DNA of 63,568 bases from Lachnospiraceae bacterium (GTDB lineage Bacteria > Bacillota > Clostridia > Lachnospirales > Lachnospiraceae): positions 1 to 63,568 of the forward strand of contig JAEDCQ010000010.1 in the NCBI GenBank assembly GCA_016294075.1, read 5' to 3'. Positions 16,658 to 24,908 of the stretch are shown here, piece after piece. How positions within the stretch are numbered: the stretch's first letter is position 1; each line of letters begins with the position of its first letter. The notes under the pieces were generated by a model. That model was not told where the DNA came from, did no database searches, and saw only the letters and a list, made by a program, of their open reading frames with translations. A program made the translations under genes and the position numbers.

Positions 16658-18064
16658 ATGATATGTTTTAATTGTGGAGCCAATTTGACAGAACATGATT
16701 TTTGCACGAATTGCGGTGCCGATGTAGCACGCTATAAGAGAATCATGGGGACTGCCAATTTATATTATAATGAAGCATTGGAAAAGGCGGGGGTTCGTGA
16801 TTTATCGGGCGCTGTTGAAAGTCTCCGCCAATGTTTGAAACTGAATAAAAACCATGTGGAAGCCAGAAATCTTTTAGGACTAGTCTATTTTGAAATGGGT
16901 GAGGCGGTTGCCGCTATGAGCGAATGGGTTATCAGCAAGAATCTTCGTCCCGCAAAAAATATTGCAGATGATTATCTTGATATGATGCAGAATGACCCTT
17001 CAACATTAGAAGCCATCAGTCAGACAATTAAGAAATACAACCAGGCACTTACCTACTGCTATCAGGACAGTCTGGACCTTGCCATTATCCAATTGAAAAA
17101 AGTAATTTCGTTGAATCCGAAGTTTGTACAGGCGCATCAGCTTCTTGCGCTTCTTTACATACATGCAGAGCAGTGGTCGGACGCCAAAACGGAATTGGAA
17201 AAATGCAGAAAAGTAGATGTGAATAATACAATTACGCTTCGCTATCTGCGGGAAGTAAACTCCATGCTTGAAATAGAGGCTGAAAACGGAATGGGCAGCA
17301 ACCGCAGAAAGAACACGGACAGCATCAAGTATCATCGTGGTAATGAGACAATTATCCAGCCGCTTAATTATCGTGAAACGAAGAGTGTCGTAACACTGAT
17401 CAATATTATTATCGGCATTGTAATCGGAATCGCGGCAGCGTGCTTTTTAATCCTGCCTGCGAGGGTACAGTCTGCAAAGCAGGGGATTGATGAAGAACTG
17501 AAGACGGTTAATGAAGAGATGGATGCCAAAACTGCTACGATAGCGCAGTTAGAGCAGGAAATCAAAACGCTTACCTCAGAAAAGGAAAAGCTTCAGTCCG
17601 AGCTTACAGGTTATACAGGACAGGGCGGCAAGCTTTCGGCGGTAGATAATCTGCTTCAGGCAGCCAACGTGTATATGAATGATAATACGGATACCTCTTC
17701 TGTAGCGGAATATTTGGATTTAATTGATGAAAATACCGCAGATACTGCCGGAGAAGCATTTAAGAATGTATATAATTATCTTCGTTCCGCAGTCGGTACT
17801 TCTGTAGGAAAGAGTTATTATGACACCGGTATGGAAGCCTACCAGAATGAATCATATGATGAAGCAATCGATTATCTTGGCAAGGCATTTTCATATGATA
17901 ATACAAACGGAGAGGCATTGTATAATCTTGGCAATGCATACCGTAAAGCCGGAGATAAGGCGAATGCGGTTGCAACATATCAGAAGGTAATCGAGTTATT
18001 CCCGAATACGGAAAAAGCAAACCGCTCGCAGGCATTTATTAACGAAATGGATATAGAAGAATAA
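16658..18064 (+). CDS. zinc-ribbon, TPR-repeat membrane protein
   Basis: The 468-residue protein begins with a zinc ribbon (C3, C6, C16, C19). Cytoplasmic TPR-like repeats follow (NHVEARNLLGLVYFEMGE; FVQAHQLLALLYIHAEQW), then one membrane helix at about 246-270, a coiled coil at about 275-320 (EELKTVNEEMDAKTATIAQLE), and a second TPR pair outside (GMEAYQNESYDEAIDYLGKA; GEALYNLGNAYRKAGDKANA). Proteins of this build are scaffolds spanning the membrane; no enzymatic site is visible. It lies 45 bp after the small ORF downstream of folC and ends before a strong terminator. Confidence 0.8.
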   Translation: MICFNCGANLTEHDFCTNCGADVARYKRIMGTANLYYNEALEKAGVRDLSGAVESLRQCLKLNKNHVEARNLLGLVYFEMGEAVAAMSEWVISKNLRPAKNIADDYLDMMQNDPSTLEAISQTIKKYNQALTYCYQDSLDLAIIQLKKVISLNPKFVQAHQLLALLYIHAEQWSDAKTELEKCRKVDVNNTITLRYLREVNSMLEIEAENGMGSNRRKNTDSIKYHRGNETIIQPLNYRETKSVVTLINIIIGIVIGIAAACFLILPARVQSAKQGIDEELKTVNEEMDAKTATIAQLEQEIKTLTSEKEKLQSELTGYTGQGGKLSAVDNLLQAANVYMNDNTDTSSVAEYLDLIDENTADTAGEAFKNVYNYLRSAVGTSVGKSYYDTGMEAYQNESYDEAIDYLGKAFSYDNTNGEALYNLGNAYRKAGDKANAVATYQKVIELFPNTEKANRSQAFINEMDIEE

Positions 18065-18089
18065 ATAGAATAATTAGAAGAAAACTATG

Positions 18090-18126
18090 AACACCGTACA
18101 AAAGATATTTTGTACGGTGTTTTTTC
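18090..18126 (+). terminator. terminator after the TPR gene
   Basis: ACACCGTACAAAA and TTTTGTACGGTGT pair around a short GATA loop, followed by six T residues. Confidence 0.9.
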
Positions 18127-18148
18127 TATGAATAAAAAATTTGTAGAA

Positions 18149-18157
18149 AAAGAATAT
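18149..18157 (+). promoter_or_regulatory. possible sigma-H -10 element for the spoIIA operon
   Basis: AAAGAATAT matches the sigma-H -10 consensus RNNGAATWW and lies 20 bp upstream of spoIIAA, which is sigma-H-dependent in Bacillus. The only -35 candidate (CTATGAATA, 18126-18134) is imperfect and 14 bp away, so this is tentative. Confidence 0.35.
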
Positions 18158-18176
18158 AAAAGAAAGAGGAGAGAAT

Positions 18177-18497
18177 ATGAAGGTAGAAGAGGATTTTAAA
18201 GTGATTGACCACTATCTCTGCATTTGCATGCCAAAGGAAGTAGACCATCATAATGCGGCAGGAATAACACAACGTGCGGATGACATGATATGCAAAAGAG
18301 AAGTAAAAAATTTGATTTTTGACTTTTCCGATACGGAATTCATGGACAGTTCGGGAATCGGAATCATATTAGGAAGATATAAAAAAATTTCCTGCTTTCA
18401 GGGAAAGGTATATGCAATCCATGCAAGCCAGCAGATTCGGAAGATATTACATATGTCAGGACTGCAGCGAATTATAGAAATCTTGGAGGATAAATAG
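18177..18497 (+). CDS. spoIIAA: anti-sigma-F factor antagonist
   Basis: The 106-residue STAS-domain protein carries the phosphoacceptor loop FMDSSGIGIILGRYK (Ser near residues 58-59). SpoIIAB phosphorylates this serine, and SpoIIE dephosphorylates it to free sigma-F in the forespore. It is the first gene of the canonical spoIIAA-spoIIAB-sigF operon; its stop codon directly abuts the ATG of spoIIAB. An AGAGGAGAG ribosome binding site precedes ATG 18177. Confidence 0.95.
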   Translation: MKVEEDFKVIDHYLCICMPKEVDHHNAAGITQRADDMICKREVKNLIFDFSDTEFMDSSGIGIILGRYKKISCFQGKVYAIHASQQIRKILHMSGLQRIIEILEDK

Positions 18498-18965
18498 ATG
18501 AATAGTGCTAAGACATGTAAGACAGACAATGAAATGGAAATAATTTTTGATGCGGTTTCTGCAAATGAAAGTCTGGCAAGAGTTGCGGTCGCAGCTTTTG
18601 TAACCGAGAAAAATCCAACCCTGGAGGAACTTTCGGACATCAAAACAGCGGTGTCGGAGGCTGTAACAAATGCAATTATACATGGATATAACGGTAAAGA
18701 GGGAAAGGTAAGAATGCATTGTAAATGGTCGGATAAGGTACTTGAGGTGGAAATCGAGGATAAAGGCGTCGGAATTGAAAATATTAAACAGGCAATGGAA
18801 CCTTTGTTTACAACAAGACCGGATGCTGACCGTTCCGGAATGGGCTTTTCCTTTATGGAAGCATTTATGGATGAATTAGAAGTGGAATCAACTTTAGGAG
18901 AAGGGACATTGATCCGGATGCAGAAAGAAATCGGCTATAATCCATGGATATATGAAGAGGATTAA
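18498..18965 (+). CDS. spoIIAB: anti-sigma-F factor, serine kinase
   Basis: The 155-residue GHKL kinase has the N-box SEAVTNAIIHGY, the G1 box EDKGVGI and the G2 region RSGMGFSFMEAFMD. It binds sigma-F and holds it inactive, and phosphorylates SpoIIAA. Order and spacing (0 bp to spoIIAA, 2 bp to sigF) are those of the spoIIA operon. It is slightly longer at the N-terminus than the Bacillus protein. Confidence 0.96.
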   Translation: MNSAKTCKTDNEMEIIFDAVSANESLARVAVAAFVTEKNPTLEELSDIKTAVSEAVTNAIIHGYNGKEGKVRMHCKWSDKVLEVEIEDKGVGIENIKQAMEPLFTTRPDADRSGMGFSFMEAFMDELEVESTLGEGTLIRMQKEIGYNPWIYEED

Positions 18966-18967
18966 AT

Positions 18968-19747
18968 ATGGATGATACTACCGTACTGATTGAGCAATTA
19001 CAGGCAGGAAAAACGGAACTTCGGGATGTACTGGTAGAAAAAAATCTTGGATTGGTACAGCATGTGGTAAAACGATATATCGGACGAGGCGTAGATGCGG
19101 AGGATTTGTTTCAGATAGGAAGTATTGGCTTAATCAAAGCAATTGATAAATTTGACCTCTCTTATGAGGTCAAATTTTCCACATATGCGGTACCGTTAAT
19201 TTGTGGAGAGATTAAACGTTTTCTGCGGGACGACGGTATTGTAAAGGTATCCAGAAGCCTGAAAGAAAATCATATGCTGATAAAACGTGCAGCGGAAAGC
19301 TTTACACATAAATACGGAAGGGAACCGGATATCAAAGAATTGGAACAATTGACGGGGCTCTCAAGGGAAGACATTTTATTAGCAATGGAATCGGCGAGTG
19401 AAGTAGAGTCCATATATCAATCGGTGTACCAGTCCGATGGGAATGAATTGTATCTGGTTGACCAGATTGTTGCGGGAGGAACCAGAAAGGGAATCGGACA
19501 AGCCGTGACGTCTTTTGAAGACACAGAGAAAGAAGAAATATTAAATCATGTTTTAATAGAACAGATGATGACAACACTGTCAGATATGGAAAAGACGTTG
19601 ATAAATATGAGATATTTTCAGGATAAAACACAGACAGAGGTTGCAAAGGCCTGCGGTATCAGCCAGGTACAGGTCAGCCGAATGGAAAAGAAAATTCTCC
19701 TGAAAATGAGAGAAAAAATATTAAAAAAGAAAAATACGGACTTATGA
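18968..19747 (+). CDS. sigF: RNA polymerase sporulation sigma factor sigma-F
   Basis: The 259-residue sigma-70 family protein has region 2 (LVQHVVKRYIGRGVDAEDLFQIG and KFSTYAVPLICGEIKRFLRD), region 3 (REPDIKELEQLTGLSREDI) and region 4 with a helix-turn-helix (TQTEVAKACGISQVQVSRME). Position after spoIIAA-spoIIAB identifies it as sigma-F, the first forespore sigma factor. The spoVA genes follow directly, as they do in many Clostridia. Confidence 0.96.
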   Translation: MDDTTVLIEQLQAGKTELRDVLVEKNLGLVQHVVKRYIGRGVDAEDLFQIGSIGLIKAIDKFDLSYEVKFSTYAVPLICGEIKRFLRDDGIVKVSRSLKENHMLIKRAAESFTHKYGREPDIKELEQLTGLSREDILLAMESASEVESIYQSVYQSDGNELYLVDQIVAGGTRKGIGQAVTSFEDTEKEEILNHVLIEQMMTTLSDMEKTLINMRYFQDKTQTEVAKACGISQVQVSRMEKKILLKMREKILKKKNTDL

Positions 19748-19748
19748 T

Positions 19749-19777
19749 GTATATTTTTTCAAAAATGCAGGATACTG
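19749..19777 (+). promoter_or_regulatory. candidate forespore (sigma-G/F) promoter for spoVAA-AB-AC
   Basis: GTATA (19749-19753), 17 bp, GATACTG (19771-19777). The -35 fits GYATR exactly and the -10 matches CATNHTA at 5 of 7. The same spacing occurs before spoVAD and spoVAE. Confidence 0.5.
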
Positions 19778-19806
19778 TTCCTATAAATAAAAGCAGGTGT
19801 TATTAA

Positions 19807-20436
19807 ATGGAACAGAAAACTCTGTATATTAAACTGGAAAAGAATGTAGAAATAACAAGTGAGGATATTTTCTTAAAGGATCTTGGCAGTATTTATTGTG
19901 AAGATGACAATATTGTCAATAAGTGCAAATGCATTAAAATAGGCAAATTACGGGACGTAAATTCCAGAAAAATTATCAGTGTCATGAAAATCATTGAACT
20001 GATTACAAGTCAGCAGCCCGGAATTCAGGTAGAAAATATCGGAGAACCGGATGTTGTAGCGGAGCGTATTGAACGGGAAAAAACGAAAAAATGGAAGGAA
20101 ATAGTAAAGATAAGCTTTGTTGCGGGTATTTCGTTCTTCGGAACGGCTTTTACCATTATGGCATTTCATAACGATATCGGAATTATCAAGCTGTTTAACG
20201 GGATTCATACCATGATTACGGGAGTAGAGTCTAACGGTTATTCTATTATGGAAATTGCTTATTCTATCGGACTGACCGCTGGCATTGTCATATTCTTCAA
20301 TCATATCGGAGGCAAACGGATTACAAAAGACCCTACGCCGATAGAGGTTGAAATGCGTATCTATGAGGACGAGGTCAATCAGACACTGATTGATTCGGCA
20401 GACAGGCTGCATTTGGAAATCGATACGGACAAATAA
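19807..20436 (+). CDS. spoVAA: stage V sporulation protein AA
   Basis: The 209-residue protein has a soluble N-terminal domain (KTLYIKLEKNVEITSEDIFLKDLG) and two membrane segments near residues 103-120 and 150-170. It ends in a conserved tail, KDPTPIEVEMRIYEDEVNQTLI. This is the SpoVAA layout. SpoVA proteins form the channel that moves dipicolinic acid into the forespore and out at germination. It is followed by spoVAB after 20 bp and has a forespore-type promoter candidate upstream. Confidence 0.88.
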   Translation: MEQKTLYIKLEKNVEITSEDIFLKDLGSIYCEDDNIVNKCKCIKIGKLRDVNSRKIISVMKIIELITSQQPGIQVENIGEPDVVAERIEREKTKKWKEIVKISFVAGISFFGTAFTIMAFHNDIGIIKLFNGIHTMITGVESNGYSIMEIAYSIGLTAGIVIFFNHIGGKRITKDPTPIEVEMRIYEDEVNQTLIDSADRLHLEIDTDK

Positions 20437-20456
20437 GAAAAGTGTGGTGACATAAA

Positions 20457-20954
20457 TTGGAATGGCTGGAAATTTTGCAAAAAATATTTATCGCGATTAT
20501 AAGTGCCTCGGCGGGCTTTGCCGTGTCAGGTGGTGTTTTTACCACACTGATAGTTATTGGCCTGATGCCGCGTTTTGCCGGCAAAACACATACGGCAGGC
20601 CATATCTTTTTCTATGAGGAAATGGTAGTAATAGGGGCAATTTTCGGCACGATTTTCAGTGTATTTTACCCCTTTTTCCAGTTCTATAAATGGATAGGAA
20701 ACAGCCCTGTGTGGGAAACTGTTTATATCATTTTGGGACAGCTTTTCCTATGCCTGTATGGTTTCTTCGCAGGCATTTTTGTCGGGTGTCTTGCACTTGC
20801 CATTGCGGAAACGCTCAATTCCATTCCGATTTTTGCAAGGCGTTCTAAATTCCGGCATGGAATAGGCGTTGTAATTCTGTTTATGGCACTCGGTAAAAGT
20901 GTGGGAAGCTTTATTTATTTTTTGAAACAGTTATTTGTATGCGGAGGTATGTGA
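20457..20954 (+). CDS. spoVAB: stage V sporulation protein AB (TTG start)
   Basis: The 165-residue integral membrane protein has about four helices and the SpoVAB motifs SAGFAVSGGVFTTLIVIGLMPRFA and HTAGHIFFYEE, here given in parts (AGFAVSGGVFTTLIVIGL; MPRFAGKTHTAGHI). The start is TTG at 20457; upstream GTG at 20442 runs into a TGA, and no ATG is available in frame. GGTGA at 20446-20450 serves as the ribosome binding site. The stop overlaps the spoVAC start (TGATG). Confidence 0.88.
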   Translation: MEWLEILQKIFIAIISASAGFAVSGGVFTTLIVIGLMPRFAGKTHTAGHIFFYEEMVVIGAIFGTIFSVFYPFFQFYKWIGNSPVWETVYIILGQLFLCLYGFFAGIFVGCLALAIAETLNSIPIFARRSKFRHGIGVVILFMALGKSVGSFIYFLKQLFVCGGM

Positions 20955-21526
20955 TGAATGAGTTAAATAACGGAATACCGGGCGGACCGATTTTAGAGCA
21001 GCTTGCAGCTGCAGAGGATGGAAGGAAGGTTGCTAAAGAGAATGCGGCAATGAAAAATAAACAACCGATTATGGACAGGGAAACACAGGAACGTAATACG
21101 GAATATCAGGAGCTTGTAAAGGAAGTGACACCGACACATAATCTGTTTTTACAGATGGTAAAGGCCTTTATAAGCGGCGGCATTATCTGCATGCTCGGGC
21201 AGTTTATTATAAACAGGGCACTGCAGATGGGAGCAGATGAGAAGACGGCGGGAAGCTGGTGTGCGCTGCTTTTGATTCTTCTCAGTGTATTATTAACAGG
21301 CTTTAATCTTTTTTCCCGTATTACCAAATTTGCGGGAGCAGGAATTTTAGTTCCGATTACGGGATTTGCAAACGGTGTGGCTTCCTCTGCAATCGAATAT
21401 CAGAAGGAAGGACAGGTATTCGGTATTGGCTGCAAGATATTTACAATTGCCGGTCCGGTCATTTTGTACGGGCTGATGAGCTCATGGGTGCTGGGATGTA
21501 TATATTGGCTGTGGACGTTTCTTTAA
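20954..21526 (+). CDS. spoVAC: stage V sporulation protein AC-like
   Basis: The 190-residue protein has a charged N-terminal extension of about 55 residues and then the SpoVAC membrane core (FLQMVKAFISGGIICMLGQ; FAGAGILVPITGFANGVAS; FEYQKEGQVFGIGCKIF-like). SpoVAC is the mechanosensitive channel subunit of the SpoVA complex. ATG 20954 follows GGAGGT and overlaps the spoVAB stop by one base. In most spore formers spoVAD follows directly; here it does not appear until 23484. Confidence 0.9.
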   Translation: MNELNNGIPGGPILEQLAAAEDGRKVAKENAAMKNKQPIMDRETQERNTEYQELVKEVTPTHNLFLQMVKAFISGGIICMLGQFIINRALQMGADEKTAGSWCALLLILLSVLLTGFNLFSRITKFAGAGILVPITGFANGVASSAIEYQKEGQVFGIGCKIFTIAGPVILYGLMSSWVLGCIYWLWTFL

Positions 21527-21573
21527 AAAAGGTGTCGGGAAGCGCTGAAAGATAGGGCGTTCCGACACCTTTT
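21526..21573 (+). terminator. terminator after spoVAC
   Basis: AAAAGGTGTCGG (21527-21538) pairs with CCGACACCTTTT (21562-21573), with further pairing of GAAGCGC/GGCGTT inside. Confidence 0.8.
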
Positions 21574-21878
21574 GGCAAATTATAAATAGATGTTACCCCT
21601 CCTATATTCTTATCTTCGCGGTTTGTTTCCTGCGAGGGTATATAGTTTAGTTATTTCTTATAATACCCCGCTTTTTCTTGATTGCGGGGTATAATTGTCC
21701 TCAAATGTTTCTTTTCTGCCATTTTCTTATGAAATCTCATAAAAATGAGCATTTGACGGGGTAAAAATACCTCAAATCGCATTTCTTTATCCCTCCCTCT
21801 TGTGCAAAGGCATTTTCAGATGTATTACAAAGAGCAGATGTATTTATGTATGAAGATAAAAAGTATGAGAAACAAAAG

Positions 21879-21910
21879 AGAAGTGATTCGTAAGGGTCAC
21901 TTCTTTTCTT
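21879..21910 (+). terminator. terminator-like hairpin upstream of the fructokinase
   Basis: AGAAGTGA (21879-21886) pairs with TCACTTCT (21897-21904), followed by TTTCTT. It could also be an attenuator in the fructokinase leader. Confidence 0.45.
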
Positions 21911-21917
21911 AACATAA

Positions 21918-21943
21918 GGATGGTTCGTGAAGCATGACATCCG
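21918..21943. repeat. imperfect hairpin repeat, copy 2
   Basis: GGATG-GT-TCGTG, an AAG loop, CATGA and CATCC. It aligns with 11271-11296 and keeps the GACATCCG end while the stem bases change. A shorter related stem, GGATGT-CAC-ACATCC, is at 26741-26755. Confidence 0.4.
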
Positions 21944-22036
21944 ATGTTTGGGAATAAATGGTTGATTTCTGTATTATAATAAAGTATTTTAAATTTATGT
22001 AAGAAACAAGTAATCGTAAAAGAAGGTAGGATACAT

Positions 22037-23014
22037 ATGGGTGAAAGAAAATATGATGTAACAGCATTGGGAGAACTCTTGATTGATTTCACATCAAACG
22101 GAATGAGTACACAGGGAAATCCGTTATTTGAAGCAAATCCGGGTGGGGCTCCGTGTAATGTGCTTGCCATGTTGCAGAAGTATGGCAAGAAAACGGCGTT
22201 TATCGGAAAAGTCGGAAAAGATATTTTCGGGAAACAGCTTCGTGAAAAAGTTGCCGGTACCGGAATAGATATAAGCGGACTTATTGAGGATGATACGGTA
22301 AATACGACACTTGCATTTGTACAGACCCTTGCAGACGGTGACAGAGAGTTTTCTTTTTATCGCAATCCCGGAGCAGATATGATGCTTACAGCATCTGAGA
22401 TAGATGAGGATAAGATTCGTAATTCCCGTATTTTTCATTTCGGGACATTATCCATGACGGCACAAGGAGTGGAGGAAGCAACCAAAAGAGCCATTGGGAT
22501 TGCAAAGGACAGCGGCTGTCTGCTTTCCTTCGACCCGAATCTACGACCACCTTTATGGAGCAGTGAGATAAAAGCGAAAGAAAAGATTGCTTATGGACTT
22601 AGCGTATGCGATATCCTAAAAATCTCAGATAACGAAATTGAATTTATGACAGGAACGTCAGATATCGATGCAGGAATTGCGATACTTCGTGAAAAATACA
22701 ATATTCCTCTTGTATTTGCTACATTGGGTAAGGACGGCAGTAAAGCCTATTATAAAGACACATGTGTCAATGTAAAGGGATTTGCTAATCCGAATACCAT
22801 AGAAACAACAGGAGCCGGCGATACATTTTGTGCAAACGCATTAAACTATGTATTAGACCATGGTATGGAAAATCTTACAGAAGATAACCTGAGGGAACTC
22901 CTTACTTATGCAAACGCAGCAGCATCGCTGATTACGACCAGAAAGGGTGCACTTTGTGTGATGCCGGAAAAGGAAGAAATAGAAGAATATATTAAATTGC
23001 AATATAATATTTAA
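22037..23014 (+). CDS. fructokinase-like PfkB sugar kinase
   Basis: The 325-residue ribokinase/PfkB kinase has the N-terminal GELLIDFTSNG and the substrate motif NPGGAPCNVLAMLQKYG. The C-terminal PfkB signature is TIETTGAGDTFCANAL with the catalytic aspartate. These features match bacterial fructokinases (ScrK). It would phosphorylate fructose to fructose-6-phosphate. The next gene is a broken GH32 beta-fructosidase, so the pair was once a sucrose or fructan utilisation unit. The insertion of this unit separates spoVAC from spoVAD. Confidence 0.88.
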   Translation: MGERKYDVTALGELLIDFTSNGMSTQGNPLFEANPGGAPCNVLAMLQKYGKKTAFIGKVGKDIFGKQLREKVAGTGIDISGLIEDDTVNTTLAFVQTLADGDREFSFYRNPGADMMLTASEIDEDKIRNSRIFHFGTLSMTAQGVEEATKRAIGIAKDSGCLLSFDPNLRPPLWSSEIKAKEKIAYGLSVCDILKISDNEIEFMTGTSDIDAGIAILREKYNIPLVFATLGKDGSKAYYKDTCVNVKGFANPNTIETTGAGDTFCANALNYVLDHGMENLTEDNLRELLTYANAAASLITTRKGALCVMPEKEEIEEYIKLQYNI

Positions 23015-23028
23015 ACGAGGAAGCATTT

Positions 23029-23359
23029 ATGGACAGGCCATATTTTCATTTTACGCCTAAAAAGGGAGGGACGAATGACCCGAACGGATTGGTTTATATC
23101 GAAGGGGAATATCATTTATTTTATCAATATTATCCGGACGACCTGGGCTATATTTTTTCGGGCTCATGTATTTATGACAGAGAGAATGTTTCAGGCTTGG
23201 GAAGCCATGAGCATTCCCCGCTTTTTTGATGGTGGCGGCGGAATGGAAATCTTTTATGATAACGGCTACTTTGAAATCTTTGCAGGAGGCGGACTTGCTG
23301 TTTTTTCGGTCATGACCTATCCGGTCAATTCCTTTACAAAAGTATTGCTTAATCAATAG
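23029..23359 (+). pseudogene. GH32 beta-fructosidase remnant with internal deletions
   Basis: ATG 23029 opens with RPYFHFTPKKGGTNDPNGLVY and HLFYQYYPDD, the GH32 start with its NDPNG nucleophile motif; the usual Trp before TNDPNG is Gly. The sequence then jumps to LGYIFSGSCIYDRENVSG, which normally lies about 30 residues further on. It shifts frame to the GH32 C-terminal region GGMEIFYDNGYFEIFAGGGLAVFS and stops at 23359. A roughly 480-residue enzyme is thus reduced to 331 bp by at least two deletions. It cannot be active. Confidence 0.85.
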
Positions 23360-23402
23360 AGTTGCTTAAAAACATGTAAAATGATACAAAAAACTATTTA
23401 CA

Positions 23403-23428
23403 AAAGACAGCGGATATGCTGTCTTTTT
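23403..23428 (+). terminator. terminator after the GH32 remnant
   Basis: AAAGACAGC-GGATAT-GCTGTCTTT followed by T residues. Confidence 0.85.
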
Positions 23429-23457
23429 GCATGAAATAGGAAAATCCGAACATACTA
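23429..23457 (+). promoter_or_regulatory. sigma-G-type promoter of spoVAD
   Basis: GCATG (23429-23433), 17 bp, CATACTA (23451-23457). Both match the Bacillus sigma-G consensus (GYATR and CATNHTA) without mismatch, 26 bp upstream of the spoVAD ATG. Confidence 0.75.
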
Positions 23458-23483
23458 ATGAAAAAGAAAAATGAGGTGACGGT

Positions 23484-24533
23484 ATGAACGGAAATCATGA
23501 GGATAGGAAAGTGCCTGCTCAGGCATTGGGAAAGCAAAGCATACGCTTTATAAATCCCGTATATTGTATCGGCAGTGCATCGGTTGTAGGAAAAAAGGAA
23601 GGCGAGGGTCCGCTGAGAGATTTGTTTGATGTTATTTTAGAGGATGATATGAACGGCTGCAATTCTTGGGAGGAAGCGGAAAGCACGCTGCAAAGGGATG
23701 CGGTATCGACCCTTTTACAGAAATCTGAGATACGCTCAGAAAATGTCCGTTATTTGTTTGGTGGCGACCTGCTTGGTCAATCAATTGCATCAACATTCGG
23801 ACTGCTGTCATTTGAAATTCCATACATCGGTTTATATGGTGCATGCTCAACCTGCGGATTATCACTAAGTATGGGAAGTATGGCGGTTGCAGGCGGATTT
23901 GCGGAAAATGTCATTTGTGTCACTTCCAGTCATTTTGCAAGTGCAGAGAAGGAATTCCGATTCCCGTTATCCTATGGAAATCAAAGACCGTTGTCGGCAA
24001 CGTGGACTGTAACAGGAAGCGGTGCATTCCTTCTTTCATCATCGAAAAAGACAGGGGTACATGCGGCAATCACCGGTATTACGACCGGTAAGATTGTGGA
24101 CTACGGACTAAAGGACTCCATGAATATGGGGGCCTGTATGGCACCGGCTGCGGCGGATACAATCTTGCAGCATATGAAGGACTTTCATGCAAAGCCGGCG
24201 GATTATGATAAAATCATAACGGGAGATTTGGGGGAAGTCGGAAAAACAGCATTGCAGGATTTGCTTCTGCAAAAAGATATAGATCTTTCGGAACAATATA
24301 TGGATTGTGGAATCGAGATTTTTGATGATGATACACAGGATACGCACTCCGGAGGCTCCGGCTGTGGCTGTTCTGCGGTAGTTTTATCTGCATTGATTTT
24401 ACGACAAATCGAGCGCGGAATATGGAAAAAGGTGCTTTTTGTTCCGACAGGAGCCCTTCTTAGCAAGATAAGCTTTAATGAAGGGAAAAGCGTGCCGGGA
24501 ATCGCTCATGCTGTTGTAATCGAGTCTTGTTAA
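23484..24533 (+). CDS. spoVAD: stage V sporulation protein AD
   Basis: The 349-residue protein has a thiolase-like fold. Conserved SpoVAD segments are QSIRFINPVYCIGSASVVGK, IGLYGACSTCGLSLSMGSM, FRFPLSYGNQRPLSATWTV (with one residue fewer quoted) and the glycine-rich SGGSGCGCSAVVLS. SpoVAD binds dipicolinic acid in the SpoVA complex. A GAGGTGA ribosome binding site and a perfect sigma-G promoter precede it, and a terminator separates it from upstream genes. It is therefore an independent transcription unit split from spoVAA-AC by 2 kb. Confidence 0.93.
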   Translation: MNGNHEDRKVPAQALGKQSIRFINPVYCIGSASVVGKKEGEGPLRDLFDVILEDDMNGCNSWEEAESTLQRDAVSTLLQKSEIRSENVRYLFGGDLLGQSIASTFGLLSFEIPYIGLYGACSTCGLSLSMGSMAVAGGFAENVICVTSSHFASAEKEFRFPLSYGNQRPLSATWTVTGSGAFLLSSSKKTGVHAAITGITTGKIVDYGLKDSMNMGACMAPAAADTILQHMKDFHAKPADYDKIITGDLGEVGKTALQDLLLQKDIDLSEQYMDCGIEIFDDDTQDTHSGGSGCGCSAVVLSALILRQIERGIWKKVLFVPTGALLSKISFNEGKSVPGIAHAVVIESC

Positions 24534-24599
24534 AAATAGGAAAAAACATTATAATGGACAGGATAAGCAATAGACTATGATAAGGCAGAGGTGCAGAAA

Positions 24600-24839
24600 A
24601 TGCTGGAAAAACGGACGATGGAATTTAAGATGGAGCGTCAGGGGTTATTACAGGAAGGAGATAAAGTGACGGTTACCGAAGGTATTCTTCCCAGCAACTA
24701 CTATTATACGATTGACCCATCCCTTGCGATGTCGGGGAATTTCCCGTTCCGTGAAAGACTGCTTGCAAAAGAAGGGGTTGTAACCAATATCGAGCACAAT
24801 GAACGGGGATATTATGTTACGGTTGAGTTTGAAGTATGA
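24600..24839 (+). CDS. small hypothetical protein
   Basis: A 79-residue ORF follows spoVAD by 66 bp. It reads MLEKRTMEFKMERQGLLQEG and DKVTVTEGILPSNYYYTID, ending in a beta-rich KEGVVTNIEHNERGYYVTVE. No domain is recognised; the predicted fold is a small beta barrel. GAGGTG at about 24587-24592 suits ATG 24600 better than the GTG at 24591. It may be cotranscribed with spoVAD and so be a forespore product. Confidence 0.65.
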   Translation: MLEKRTMEFKMERQGLLQEGDKVTVTEGILPSNYYYTIDPSLAMSGNFPFRERLLAKEGVVTNIEHNERGYYVTVEFEV

Positions 24840-24908
24840 AATGATTTGAGATAAATCCGAAATACTATGGCAAATTATAAATTATAAAATATACGGAGGA
24901 AAATGATA

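Larger units (their letters stand above)
21574..22036. other. gene-free interval with hairpins between spoVAC and the fructokinase gene
   Basis: No credible gene is seen in this 463-bp interval. It holds a perfect stem ATACCCCGC/GCGGGGTAT (21663-21671 and 21684-21692, no T tail). It also holds a terminator-like stem AGAAGTGA/TCACTTCT with TTTCTT (21879-21910), and a hairpin repeat at 21918-21943. Stops are dense in all frames. Confidence 0.6.

Noticed and set aside
21844..22188. 114-residue minus-strand open frame over the spoVAC-fructokinase gap
   Set aside because: It overlaps the fructokinase start antisense and has no ribosome binding site or family match.
23075..23359. Independent 94-residue gene
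   Set aside because: Its C-terminal half is clearly the GH32 C-terminal domain in a shifted frame, so it belongs to the pseudogene.
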